A stretch of DNA of 64,000 nucleotides from assembly GCF_010015445.1 (NCBI RefSeq), contig NC_053120.1:18626308-18690307 (forward strand), written 5' to 3'. Position numbers and translations under genes: made by a program. The notes beneath the pieces are model-generated. The model did no database searches. It was not told the DNA's origin and saw only the letters and a program-made list of their open reading frames with translations. Shown here one piece after another: positions 37,001-48,489 of the stretch; positions within the stretch are counted from its first letter, which is position 1, and the number at the start of each line of letters is the position of its first letter. The DNA is from Perca fluviatilis (taxonomy: Eukaryota > Chordata > Actinopteri > Perciformes > Percidae).

Positions 37001-38042
37001 CCATTTTACAAATAAATTATTCATGGATGTAACAAGCCTTGTTTAAATGAAAATAAAACTTTGACAAACTAACTTCCTTGGAAATGGAACTGCATCAATA
37101 TTTGCTTGTTAGAGACAATTGCTGAAGTGGGCATTCAGCCCTAACAAGCTACACCAATTAAGATTTAGCAGTAAATTTATTACAGCAATCTAAACCTAAA
37201 TCTCTAATGTAAAAGTTTGAAGGAGCTTGCAAGGAGCAGTACAAGGCCCAGACCTTTTTTTTTAACATTAGTGCAGTCTGTTTTAAATAAACACAACCTT
37301 CAGCTCACACTGTGAGGGTCCTCCTCCTATAATCTTTAAGCATTGTTTTTATTTTTTTCCGGTCATGTCTGGTGTTTAATCCAGCAGTCAAGCTCTTTAA
37401 TGAATGCCACTACAAAACCAGTAGGAGGGATCATTATTGGGACTTATATCAATTATTAAAAACACAGATTTCAAACAAACATTTTCTAATTATGAATGTA
37501 AAGATTTATTTAACACTTATGTAAATCAAAGGCTGTGCACCCAGGACAGATATTTTCTGCATTATTGCAAGACAGCCTAACCTTGAGAGCAGAGAGAGCA
37601 CGTTGGCAACATCAATCAGTGTACTGCTTTTAAAATCTCCTCTACCCATGTCCCCCATTGTCTCTTCCTCTCTCTTGCTGTTTTTCCAGTCGTTTTAGTG
37701 GTGGTATTTGGGATCTGCTGGGCCCCGTTTCACACTGACCGTCTCATGTGGAGTTTTATCATTGACTGGACTGACTACCACATAGAAATCTTTCAGTACG
37801 TGCACATCATCTCCGGGGTGTTTTTCTACCTTAGCTCAGCAGTCAACCCAATCCTGTACAACCTCATGTCAACACGCTTTAGAGAAATGTTCAAAGAGGT
37901 TATGTGCCATCGGCCACATCACATCACTCCCAGAAAACACTCGCTCAGTGTCACCCGGGTGACACTCCGCAGCACCCTGAGTGATGTGCCGCTTAGCAAC
38001 GGAGCTGCTGTTGTTGAAGTCGAGGCAGAAATGGAGATGTGA
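30168..38042 (+). CDS. nmur1: Neuromedin U receptor (nmur1-like), two coding exons
   Basis: A class A GPCR of the plasma membrane that, by family, binds neuromedin U/S and signals mainly through Gq. The joined exons (30168-31086, 37690-38042) give 423 aa, close to human NMUR1 (426). Visible marks: N-glycosylation sites N5, N27 and N33; seven hydrophobic segments starting near residue 63; TM1 N80; TM2 D108; disulfide pair C136-C228; ERY (160-162) in place of DRY; TM6 FGICWAPFH (313-321); NPILY (359-363). [17 protein letters not shown] and the HSLSVTR...STLSDV tail favour NMUR1 over NMUR2, but a fish nmur paralogue name (1a, 1b, 3) cannot be fixed. The reading frame stays open from the ATG back to the acceptor at 30140-30141, so an upstream exon could add N-terminal residues. 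Confidence 0.92.
31469..34460. mobile_element. Fold-back transposon with internal tandem array (nmur1 intron)
   Basis: TTAA lies on both sides (31465-31468, 34461-34464). The ends are AGGGGTGATAGAATG and its exact reverse complement. TTAA duplication suggests mobilisation by a piggyBac-type transposase. Inside, 31755-32105 is homologous in inverted orientation to about 33727-34135 (shared GGGCCGTTTTACGAAAATT, GGCCTGCCTTCCTTCACAGA, CCTCTTCCTGCTAGCTAAAT), so the element can fold back over some 350-400 bases. Between the arms is a ~195-bp tandem array. No transposase frame is present. The piggyBac link is inference from the target site. Confidence 0.8.
32110..33545. repeat. ~195-bp tandem repeat array inside the fold-back
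   Basis: Units start at CGTCACGCCACTTA or variants near 32110, 32313, 32504, 32703, 32894, 33085, 33276 and 33466 (last one truncated), so the period is 190-204 bases. Shared words include GGTGTCCGATTTCAAGTTA, CCCTTCAATCCTAGCTA, CGGATAGTTAGCTTCCTTTT and GAGTATATTTACAGTTTGAA. Units 1 and 3 carry the longer GCTATGTGTAGCTACAAACC form; units 2 and 4 onward carry GCTACAAATCACGG, hinting at a two-unit higher-order pattern at the left end. Confidence 0.9.
35343..36041. mobile_element. TTAA-flanked MITE (nmur1 intron)
   Basis: TTAA at 35339-35342 and 36042-36045 flanks AGTGCCCATATTAT on the left and AATATGGGCGCT on the right, an imperfect inverted repeat. A palindrome lies in the middle (GTTAGCATTAGCATGCTAACGCTAATGC, 35575-35602). 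No coding capacity. The layout fits a piggyBac-type non-autonomous element. Confidence 0.75.
37690..38042 (+). CDS. nmur1: nmur1 coding exon B (TM6-TM7 and tail)
   Basis: Acceptor TTTTTCCAG ends at 37689. The first two bases complete the Phe codon of KMLF. Encodes TM6, TM7 and a tail ending EAEMEM before TGA at 38040-38042. Confidence 0.92.
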
Positions 38043-38258
38043 GAATGAAAAATTAAACCTGTTTTTCGTGTTAAAAACATCAAGGGTATGTGAAGGGTAT
38101 ATATTGTATTGTTGGTAGTATGGCATGGTGTTTCGAAAGACCATGCCCATGCATCCATCAACTATCATCGACATCCACATTAAACAGTAGCATCAGCTAA
38201 ATACCTAAAATAGTGGAAGAAGTGCAGAAAAAGCTGAAGCTGTCAGACTGGAGTTTAA

Positions 38259-38790
38259 GGCCCTGACACACCAACCCGACGCATGCGCGAGACGTAATAC
38301 GTCTCCATAACAGCAGGCGACGCTAATCTGTATTGTCACCCAAAAAATTAAAACCGGAAATGACGAACGCGTCATGTGGGTCTGGCTTCTCCAACCGAAC
38401 ATAATGGCGGCTTGTTCGAAATATGATCTTGTATTTTACGAAAATAGTTCACTGAAACATGTTTCTGAAAACATTTTACGCGAGAAATAGGCCATACAGT
38501 TGCTGAATCTGTCTTCATTTCAGATCGACAAAGGTCAGTTTAAAAGATTTTTGTCAGATTTTGAGAGGTATCCGTCACTCATCCCGCTCGTCATTTCCGG
38601 GTTAGCACTCCACCAATCAGATTGGTCATTGAGTCCAACTGCCCGCCCTCCGACCCAGCAAGTCAGGTCGGCTAAAACGAAGGCCAACGGCCCTCCGACA
38701 GACTACGGCACGGAACACACTGAACAGACTTGAGTCACTGACCTCGCCAGACTGTCGGACGGCCGATTATCAGGTTGGTGTGTCAGGGCC
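38259..38790. mobile_element. MITE just downstream of the nmur1 stop codon
   Basis: Ends GGCCCTGACACACCAACC and GGTTGGTGTGTCAGGGCC are exact reverse complements of 18 bases. TTTAA flanks both sides (38254-38258, 38791-38795). It starts 217 bases after the nmur1 stop and so probably lies in the 3' UTR. It has no gene; the 77-codon frame 38500-38733 is incidental. A damaged relative is at 7385-7610. Confidence 0.8.
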
Positions 38791-38799
38791 TTTAAGTGT

Positions 38800-41005
38800 T
38801 ACAATGCTGCTTATGAAAACTTCATTAGTGAAATACTGAACGTTTTCAAACACACCTTGGGCAGGCTTGGGAATGTAACACTAGAATGTCATCTTAAATT
38901 TGCAACATCCAATGTCCAATAAATGACTATTGACTAAACTAATTTGTTTTAAGCACTTCAGTCAGTTTTGAAAAATATGTTTAGATGATACGGTTTACAA
39001 AAATCCTGGGATTTATAAATTGAGATGAAATAGGGTGGACCAATGAATACAAAAGTTGGTCAAAGCTACAAAACGGTTGAAAACTTTTATATACTTGTAT
39101 TATAAAAACAGTAAGCATATGCAAAAGACAATGGTGTAAAGTATCAATAAACTGAAGTTTCTGGACACACAAAAAACAAAGAAGAACAAAAAAACACAGG
39201 ATTATAAAAAATCTTAAAAAGGAAAAAGTTTAATGATCGATATAAGATTGTGCAAAAGTGAATGTCTTTTATTGGTGATACTGCTACTGTAATCGTCCAT
39301 GATGTAAGCTATACTGTACTGTATGTACCGTAATTATTTGATTAAATGATTTGTACTATAAATGTCAAAGATTGTTATCACTTGTTCTGTAAGGATATAT
39401 TATGTATAATGTATTGCCATGTTGTGTAGCCTACTGTTTAAAGTAACGTTTAATGGTTGTTAGTAATTTCTGTTAGTCTTAATGCTTTATATTATTCAGT
39501 GTGTACTTTGTGCTGAAATGTTGTCCATCACTATAGAAAAATAATATGACTTGAAATTAATTTATAATATGAAGCAGCCTTTGTATTTTTTGTTACAAAC
39601 AAAAAGCAAAAAATCATTTTTAGCATTTGTCTAGATTGTATTGAGTTTTGTATGATGAATGCTGCCAAAAATGACTTTCAAATGCTTTTAAGCAATATGA
39701 TGGACTACACGTTCAGGCTATATATATTGTATAGTATGTATAGGCTACTGTATTGGCTAACCTGACAGTAATGTATGCAAAAACAAACTAGTGTAAAGCC
39801 CATTATCATCCCCTAGAGCAGGGGTCTTCAAAAATGTTTAGGCCAAGGACCCCTCAGTTGAAAAAGAGATTAAGCTTGGACCCCTTACTACATATATTGT
39901 ATAAAATATGAGTATAAAATATATATTGCCTATTAAGCTGGGCCTACAATAACTTGTAGGGCGGCCTAAATCCTTCACACATACCTTTTTATGATGCATA
40001 CAATACTAAGGTATTAAAGTAATAATTGTTGACATATTCATATACATCATGTTTTAATGCTAGAATGTGGCACAGTGAATCCTTAAGCTCAACTGTATCT
40101 GTGGCTGTACATATAGGCATGTAAGCCTATCATCAATGTTGTGTATAGGTAAAAATTAAAAAAAATCTTTACAAATAGGATTGCAGATGTTAACTTATTT
40201 CTCTGTGAAGCTGTAATGCGCTGCTGTAGACAATGTGGGAGAAAATAAAGAGTTTGCCGTCTTGATTCAGACTATGGAGCCTCCGTGTTATTTTATTACC
40301 TTCATAAGTATAGGTGGAACTCAAGCGATATCCTCTTACTTTTGTGCCGTAAATCGAGGTACAATATCCCTTACCTGGGATATTGTACCCGATGGAAATT
40401 TATCAGGGCATTACATTTCAGTGTACAAAGTAATTGCAGTAAGAGCAATGATGATCATAGTTTTATTAGCAAAAAAAAAAAGAAAACTTTTCACGATTCA
40501 TCTGATAATTTAACATGTACACTGCTGATTTATCCACCTTTACCATAAGCTAACACACAAAGCACACTACTTGTGGTGCACATCTACTTATGAATATTTC
40601 ATTCAGGGTACTATTGCACATGCCCCTCACCCACCCGCAGCACAAATGATGGCACATGTAGGACATTTGCATGACATAATCCATCTTGAAGGCGCCGTGC
40701 ATTTTGTTCTTGCCCCCGGTCAGATTAATAATGACAGCACTTCATTGGAGGCTGTAGCTTGCTGTGATTGGCTCCAAGCTTCTCAAGGCTTCAAATTACA
40801 CATTTTGACTACGTGAGAGGTTCAGCTCCCTCACAATTAAAATTCTGTACCTTTAAGTGGTTAGAGGTCCAATTACAATACACATCTTGAAGATAAAAGT
40901 AAACACTTAATCTTCCACATTCTTTTATTCACCTTGCACAATGAACATGGTGTGAGTATTATCTGACTGCCTGCTGATCTCTAAATTTGCATTTAGAAAA
41001 ATAAC
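38800..41005. other. Non-coding stretch downstream of nmur1
   Basis: No exon is recognised. AATAAA occurs at 38918 and elsewhere, but the nmur1 polyadenylation site cannot be fixed. CAGGGGTCTTCAAAAATG at 39820 followed by GGACCCCT words looks like one end of a hAT-type repeat whose other end I cannot find. A hairpin with 13-base arms (GGTACAATATCCC, 40358-40370, and 40377-40389) is present. Confidence 0.4.
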
Positions 41006-41009
41006 TTAA

Positions 41010-41380
41010 AGCTATAGTGCGTAGTTTCTGTTGCCCCCATGAGGAAGTCTAAGTAATGACAACAACATTGTCGGTGTGTCCACATGATACAAGCCTTCCA
41101 TGATCGCGCATCGCCCCACACCTCCTCCTTGCTAGTAGCCAAGGAGGACACGGAGGATTTAAAAAACATGATGGACTCTTCAGAAGAGGTAATTGTCTTC
41201 ACTTGAGTTTCTGCGTGGGAAAGTCACTGGACGACACAATCTTCTGAACATAGCCATACTGAGAAATACAGAGAGAGTTGTGTGGAGCTGATAGTCTTAA
41301 TTAGCTTTGTAGCAACTTATTTGGCAATGGCTTGAATGTAACGTACGTTCATTAATGTCAAAAGGTTACGCACTAAAGCT
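41010..41380. mobile_element. MITE with AGC(T)ATAGTGCGTA ends
   Basis: The left end AGCTATAGTGCGTA follows TTAA (41006-41009). The right end TTACGCACTAAAGCT is the near reverse complement and is followed by TTAC, one base off TTAA. No coding capacity. Class by target site is tentative. Confidence 0.65.
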
Positions 41381-44300
41381 TTACATTTTAAATGTACTTA
41401 ATTAGCAAATTTTACACTTCAATTTAACGGAAGAGTTTGACATTTTGGGGAAATATGCATATTCGAATTCCAGCAGAGAGTCAGAAAAGAAGATCAATAC
41501 CACGCTCATTTGTAAATATAAAGCTACAGCCAGCAGTCAGATAATTTTAACACAAAAGGCTGGAAACAGGAAAACAGCAAGTGTGGTTCTGTCCAACGGC
41601 AAAAAATCCACCACCAACATTTCTAATTAATCAATACAAAAAACAAAGTGTAAAAACTATTTCAATCAATTTGCTTCTACTTTTTTTTACAGAAGGTTAT
41701 ATGCTGGCCAGGCACTGTAAGTACAACTGTAAATCTCCATTGGTTGTCTGAATGATTGAGAATGAATGAGACTCAAACCAACTGGATTACTAGTATGGTA
41801 CAACAAGCAAAGTCCTTTCAAAGGTTGTAAGAAATAAGCAAGGTTTTTTGTTTTTTTCCCAAAATTATCAATACAGTGTATAGTATATACACACAGTATA
41901 TCAGAAAACAACATGTCTCTGAAATGGCTATAAACTGTTTAAAAGGAAACCACAAGCCATAAATGACTTGAATCATGCCAGATGCTTGAAACCCTTGGAC
42001 CAGTTGCCAAGATAGATTAGGCATCGCTAAAACTCTGGGAGCAATATTACCACTGAAATACTCCTCCAGTAAATAACAGCCAGTGATCATCTCATAGCCA
42101 ACTCTCCCCTGAGGGCGAGGCGAATATCGGAAAAAAAGGCCTCATCAATGCACAGGCACAGCTTTCAACAGTATCTGTAGTAGCTTTCATCAGTAGATTG
42201 TAAATGCAGACACACAGCCTTCACTTGGACCCATCTGGAAGTGTGTGAACAAGAGCTTAACTCTGAGAGGGAAATCATGTTGTCACATAAGACCAACATA
42301 ACCTCAGATGGCTGAAACAAGCCTGTTGAATGTGTCTGAGCTCTCAAATGAAAACAAGGTGAAAAATATCACCATTGTGCAAGTTATATATTTTTGGGCA
42401 CCGTCATCACTGTGTCTTGATGTCAGATAATTTTCAACTAAGATGGCACTCGATGGGTGAGTAGACAGAGAAGACAGAGGCAAAAAGAAGGGCAGACTGA
42501 AGCTAAGGTGTTTTTTGTTGGGAAGCTTGGCCACATCAGATGTATTGCTATCAGGTATTATACCCAATTTCTCTGTTGTGGTAGGAGATCATTTTGCTTC
42601 TCTACCTCTTGGATGCCAAATGACTTATTGTTGATTTCTTTTGATTATAATTTCTCTTGATTTCTATGATTATTCAGAATTGGTGCAAACACAGCTCTAT
42701 AAAGATGCCCTTGATCATATTATTTCATATCTGAATATATTTATTAAACTCAATTGTAGTTTGTCAGTGATCTACAGCAACAATATAAAAAAAACAAAAA
42801 AAAACATCACGCAACAACTAAATTAATCCAGGAATGCAAGGTACTACATAATCACCAGCAGTTTTTATTGCATTTACAAGTTTTGAAAGTCTTTTCATTC
42901 ATTATCACATTATCAACTGCCTTGCAAATCAAGAGCACACTTCCAAATACTGGAGAGCCCACCAGTACTGTATGTGACTCTTGTCTCCGGTTACTGACAT
43001 TCATCAAATGATGTTGCTTCAGAAACTAGATAACATCACAAATGAACTCAAAGGTGAAGACAAACATGCGTTATCCCCGTAATCATTTGCATAACAACTG
43101 CCAATGTCCATTATGAGACACATATTTTAATAAATAAAAAGCAAACTCAGTTTTGAGATGGCACTGTGCCGAACATCAGCAAGCACAAGTGACAGATCAA
43201 AATGCAGTGATGCTTGAAATTGTGACTCATTAATTAAGTGACAAGCATTTATTTAGGCCACCTGAGAAAAATTATCTATTACCAGGTATTTAAAAAAATA
43301 TGTATTCTTAGAAAATTTAAAGACTGCAAAACATTCCTTTAAAATATTATTTTTTGTAAGAAACTGTTGCTCTTTATTTAAACTAATGTACTGCACTCTT
43401 TCATTCTTTTTACGTTCAGCCTTTCTCTGCTGACACAATCCCCTCTTTAACGTGAACATTTCTGACACTAAATCCAACAGACAGCACAATCACACATTAT
43501 TTGCACAATTCTCTCTTAAATACACATTAAAGGAAAGAGGTGTTTGATCTTCCCAAGTGCACTTCAGATGACAGAAAAACACTTGAAAGTATAGACAGTA
43601 TAGTTTGTTTGCCAGATTAAATTGAATAATTGAATGATCGGATGATACACGGAACCCACTTTAGAACCAGTTTGGCAAAAGCTAAACAAATTGGCACTCA
43701 ATACAGAATAGATCGGGAATGAGCTCCTTTCACACTGCCAGATGTATACGTTGTACATGTGTAAGTTGGCATTAGAGTTGCTATGACGGTACCATGTGAA
43801 GATAGCAGGAACTATGATTTGTCTTGCATTGATTGTGTTTACTCCTACTCATTTCAGAAGAATTGCGCAGTAATGTTCTTTTCAGTAACACACATCAAAC
43901 AAAGCCGTTTCCACTGCAAACCTTCTCACCATGATTTCCATTATAGACAAAGTAAACAGATGTATACCCATTTACTTTGGCTATGAATGACTGCATAACA
44001 CTATTCACTTTCAGCAACAAGACAAACCTTCTCATCGTTGCTCTATAATGAATAAGAATTACTTCATAGTATGTAATTAAAGCCAGAAATTGAAATAGTG
44101 TTGCAGTGGTACTATCCATGGGTGAAATCTGACATTGAACAATAAATACATTCCTACGAAGGGTATGTACACAATAAGCAACAAATGAAAAAAAAATAGG
44201 AGGAATTTTTCTGCCTTAAAAAAAAAAACATTACTGAAAATGCTGGCAAGATTATCTTTTTCATAACTGGAAATAAAAAGTGCTTTATACGCACTAAAAT

Positions 44301-45286
44301 GAGAACACCCAAACTGCAACCAATTATTATTTTTCACTCAGGCTGTAGACAATTACTGCAGTGCCACATATCCTGAGTAAGAGCCTTTAAATGTCTTTGA
44401 TAACACACTGATGTTCAATCTCAGTGGGAGTCAATTAGAAGAGCTGTGAAGGCATCCAAGAGGGTCCTGTGAGAGTAATGTGACACTCAGACATGTTTGG
44501 TTTTTAGGAATAAAGGTGATACATCAAATTAGACCATGATGCCGCTTCATATTTAAGCAGCTCATCCATTAAATTTATTTAGTCATGGTGGGCTAAAGTA
44601 AATATCCTCTTTTATTGCTGGAAAAGAAGACTGCTTTATACATACTGAAAGGAGAACACCGAAATTGCAACCAATTATTATTTTTCACCTATTAAGCAAC
44701 CCTAATTATTAACTACCAGTTCTTAATAGCCAGCCTGGAAATGTTCAAATCACTGCCTTGACGCAAATCCTGCACTCCGGGAATTAGAGCTGATTTATAA
44801 AAATAAATCAGCTCTAATCAACCTCCCTCTCTAAATGAGAGGGAGGTTGATTACCATTGCACTGTTCTGAGCAATGAAAAAGATAGAGAGCCATACACTG
44901 TCAAGCTAATTCCATGTTGCCTATTTAAACTGTGGGCTTCTTTTGACAAGACAGAGTATGAAAAGAAGCAACAAGCCCCAGTTGCGCTGATTAGTATTTT
45001 AAGATTTCCACTAAGGTTAGGTGGACTCACTTTTCATACTTTGTTCTCTCGGTTATTTACTCATCTAAACTGTCCTCTTACTTTGCAGCAGGAATTGTTT
45101 GCCTTTTTAAAACTACTCTGCAACTTTTTGAAGGTTAACCAAAACCTACAATTTATATTATGATAAATAATTAAGTTTTTTTTTTTTTTTTTTTAACATG
45201 TTAATGTATATCTTGATTATGAAAAACCTGATTACTCCAGAAGAAACCAGGAAACTGTGGCTAGTAAACATGTTATCCAGGTTGTC
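41381..45286. other. Gene-free stretch
   Basis: No coding exon is recognised. It includes a pair of related ~65-bp blocks (about 44273-44337 and 44628-44690) sharing GCTTTATAC, GAGAACACC and TTGCAACCAATTATTATTTT, and two adjacent hairpins (44783-44852). The remainder is AT-rich without visible structure. Confidence 0.4.
44783..44852. repeat. Two adjacent, overlapping hairpins
   Basis: Hairpin 1: ATTAGAGCTGATTTA (44783-44797) with its exact reverse complement 44804-44818. Hairpin 2: AATCAACCTCCCTCT (44816-44830) with its exact reverse complement 44838-44852. The right arm of the first overlaps the left arm of the second by three bases. Confidence 0.9.
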
Positions 45287-45653
45287 TCGATGCGAGTCGA
45301 GTGCAGATGTGAGTTGCGCATGCTCAGATTTAAACAGTTTACGGCATAACGTGTCATACTGAAATTTGTGAAATCCATAAAATAAAAAAAAACAATAACA
45401 GAAGATGGAAATCATTTCAAAAACGTTTTAGCTTTCTAGGATTGTTTGATTGCTAATGTTAGCTCAAAACGCCATTCAAGTGACAGCCTTTGTTGTTTGA
45501 TTGCTAACTTGTAGCCAGCAGTGAATGAATTTCGTTATGTAGGTCCATTTTTATTGTATTGACATTACAGAAGTCTCTCGTTAGCAGGTTCTTGTAGGCT
45601 ACTTGTCGCAAAGTGACGCATGTGCAACTCACATCTGCACTCGACTCACATCG
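45287..45653. mobile_element. MITE with ~35-bp inverted ends
   Basis: The left end CGATGCGAGTCGAGTGCAGA(TGTGAGTTGCGCATG) pairs with the right end (CATGTGCAACTCACATCTGC...). The arms match over about 35 bases with two or three differences. No target duplication is clear. No transposase. Confidence 0.7.
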
Positions 45654-45809
45654 GGCAGTGACACAGGTTTCTGACAATTCTCTGCCGTGTTTGCAGGTAT
45701 GTCCTCAACTTAAGTTACATTGTAGTTAGTCAGTAATTCAAAATGATAAATGTGATGGTAAATTATGTTGTGATGATCATCATGCTGAAAGGGAAAGTCT
45801 GATCAGACG

Positions 45810-46330
45810 CAATTCAATTTTTAATTTTATTTATAGTATCAAATCATAACAAGAATTATCTCAAGACACTTTACAGATAGAGTAGGTCTAGACCATAATC
45901 TTTACAAAGACCCAACAATTCCAGTAATTCCCACAAGAGCAAGCATTTAGTGCAACGGTGGCGAGGAAAAACTTCCTTTTAGGCAGAAACCTTGAGTGGT
46001 GAGGAAAACTTCCTTTTAGGGAGAAACCTTGGACAGACCCAAGGTCTTGGTGAGCAGTTGTCTGCCGGTGCCGGTTGGGGGGAAAATGATGAACAGTGGC
46101 AATTGTAGTCACCAGCGTAGCTGGACGTAGCAAGGCATTGTGCGGCATAGCAGGGCGTAGCAGAGCATAGCAGGGCATAGCAGGGTGTAGCAGGGCATAG
46201 CAGGGTGTAGCAGCTGCAACCATGATTTAGGTGCCAACCTAATCCAGGGAAAACTGCGGGGCGAGAAAACATAATGGTTCCAGGGAACAAGATCCCCAGA
46301 GCTAGGTTAGTAACAAGCATTTGCCCACAG
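45810..46330 (+). repeat. Interspersed repeat family C, plus-strand copy
   Basis: Starts with TTTTATTTATAGTATCAAATC, then ATCTCAAGACACTTTACAGA, GGTCTAGACC, GGCGAGGAAAAACTTCC, GACAGACCCAAGG, a tandem GTAGCAGGGCATAGCAG segment and AGCTGCAACCATGATTTAGG. The same order occurs in reverse at 53110-53713. The 111- and 113-codon minus frames over it come from the GCATAGCAG repeats and are not genes. Confidence 0.75.
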
Positions 46331-46491
46331 ATGGAAAGAGATGCAGAAGCTACTCCAGCAGTTAAGCCAGCCAGAAACCAAACTGTTGTAGTCTATATGT
46401 GTGGTTAATTAATTTACTTTATTTAATATATCATAGAATACCTGCACTCTACTTTGGCAATAATTTGTTTAATATTCAAAAGAGAATAAGT

Positions 46492-46680
46492 TGGAAGAGT
46501 GGTTCAGTGGGTAGAGCAGGCGCACATATACTGAGAGGTTTATGCCTCGATGCAGAGGTCCAGGGTTTGAATTCGACCTGTGACGATTTCCTGCATGTCT
46601 TCCCCTCTCTCCCCCATTTTTCACCTAGCTGTCCTATCATTTAAAGGTGGAAAAGCCCAAAATAAAAAAAAATAAATAAA
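46492..46680 (+). repeat. tRNA-derived SINE (family A, copy 2)
   Basis: Head with GTGGTTCAGTGGGTAGAGCA and GGTTTGAATTCGACC (A- and B-box-like), then TTTCCTGCATGTCTTCCCCTCTCT and an A-rich tail AAAATAAAAAAAAATAAATA. Same family as 1383-1552. Confidence 0.75.
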
Positions 46681-46689
46681 AAATAAGCA

Positions 46690-47840
46690 AACACATGCTG
46701 TATTTGACAGTCCGACAACACGGCACAGCAGCTGAGATCTAAGGGAGATTATACCACAAAGGCCCTGATATCCCTAAATCCTCCCTACCAAACCCTTATC
46801 AACCCGGTTTACAGGCAAACAAAGTTTTGACCTACTCGGATGGATGGCTTGACGGATGACTGGACAGGGACACTGCCTGCAGACAGGGATGATGATGGAA
46901 CATTATGGCAGCGGTCCTGCTGGGCCGGAGGAACTCTGTTTCCTCAGAGAGTTATTTCCCACGGAGTGGCAGCCAGGCTGAGCTTTGGGGTCACCACCAG
47001 ACCGTTAGCCAACGTGTTAGAACTGGTTCTTCAGCTCTGACTTTTGGCTATTCAGAACACGAGGTTAGAGAAGAATGGTATTGTTGAACTGGAGCAGTTC
47101 TGGAGCAGTTCTGGAGCAGTTCAACAATACCAGACAGTGTAGAGACGTTTGAAAGTCTGATAACTAATTTGGGGAACTCAGGATGTGGTTTTGCAGCAGT
47201 TGATAATATAACATTTGAGATGAAAATACCATTGTCAAAGCAGATTTGTGATGTATTTGAACTTCTAAGAGTTAGACTCACAACCCAGCTCTGCTTTGCA
47301 ACCAGAAATAGAGTGGCAAAATTTACTTTGGCATGTCAGATTATGAGTCATTTGACTAATTGATTCCGCTAAGCTTGATCACTTCTGCTCACTTCTGTCT
47401 CTTTAGTCTTTATATATAGTTGGAAAAGCATATCATTTTACAGCTGGTTTATTGAAATCCATTGAAGAGACCCAAGGGTAATTACAAAAACATAAATCTG
47501 TAAATGACCTCCTGCCTAATTGAAGACTCAATTTCATCAACAAATTACAGGGAAGAAAAGTTCCACGTTTTACTGTACTCAATTATTTTTGTTAAGCAGA
47601 TTATAGTTGCAAATACTGTAGTTAAAAGGGAAAGTGTGTTTGATGAGCAAAAGCATGCAAACCTACAACAGAATGCAATGGACTGAGACATTTTTGAGGC
47701 AAACGTGCCACAAAACAACTCTTTAAGCCCTAATATCTTCTTAATAAAACAAAGATTCTCAACATCAAACTGTCTTTTCATCTTTTGGTGTCTTGTGATG
47801 ATGATCAGTTTGATGGGCTTTGTTACAGACTGCCTGGTGT
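46690..47840. other. Non-coding stretch with a small hairpin
   Basis: No exon is recognised. At 47076-47091 and 47117-47132 TGGTATTGTTGAACTG and its exact reverse complement flank a tandem GGAGCAGTTCT segment. Confidence 0.45.
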
Positions 47841-48478
47841 AGAGTTGGGTACCGAACCCGGTACTTTTACCGGTACCGACCGAATCACGTCGGTACTACA
47901 GAGTATTGGTTCACGTAAAATCAAACGGTGCCTGATTTCGGTACCTGAGAGTAAAGGCAAGCTTATCTGTCCTCTCTGAATGTTGACAGAGATGGTGCTG
48001 TTGACATTACACTTCCTCTGAGACGAGCAGGTACAACGGTGGTTTCTATGCCCTGATGACTGACTGACAGGCTGAGGTTGTAAGGCAAGGCAACTTTATT
48101 TCTACAGCACCTTTCAGCAACAAGGCAATTCAAAGTGCTTTACGTGAAACATTAAAGAGCAATTAAAAACGGTCATGAAACTTATATAAAATATAATAAT
48201 ATACAAATACAAGAATAAAAGTTGAATAATTATTCAATTTAATAGGTTGTAGGGATGGGTTTGGGAGGAGAGAGGGAGGGGTTTTACTTTTGTTTGTGTT
48301 TAATTTCTAAATAAATAACATAATGTTCTAAGTAAATAGGTTTGGAATTATTTTTACAACTGAAATATTTATTTTTTTGTAATTACAGAGGGAAAGTACT
48401 GAAAAAGAAAAAAAACGGAACCGAATTCCAGGTACCGGTATCGGTAGTGGTTCAGATGCGAAAGGTACCCAACCCTAG
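47841..48478. mobile_element. hAT-type MITE
   Basis: The left end AGAGTTGGGTACC pairs with the right end GGTACCCAACCCTAG. Flanking 8-mers CCTGGTGT (47833-47840) and TCTGGTGT (48479-48486) differ at one base, fitting an 8-base hAT target duplication. The interior shares segments with 28500-28960. No transposase is present. Confidence 0.75.
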
Positions 48479-48489
48479 TCTGGTGTGCT

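Noticed and set aside
38500..38733. 77-codon ORF after nmur1
   Set aside because: Lies inside a MITE with exact inverted ends.
40358..40389. Hairpin as a microRNA precursor
   Set aside because: Arms are only 13 bases with a 6-base loop, too short for a pre-miRNA.
45888..46320. Two minus-strand ORFs over 110 codons rich in C, Y and A
   Set aside because: Translation of the GCATAGCAG tandem part of repeat C.
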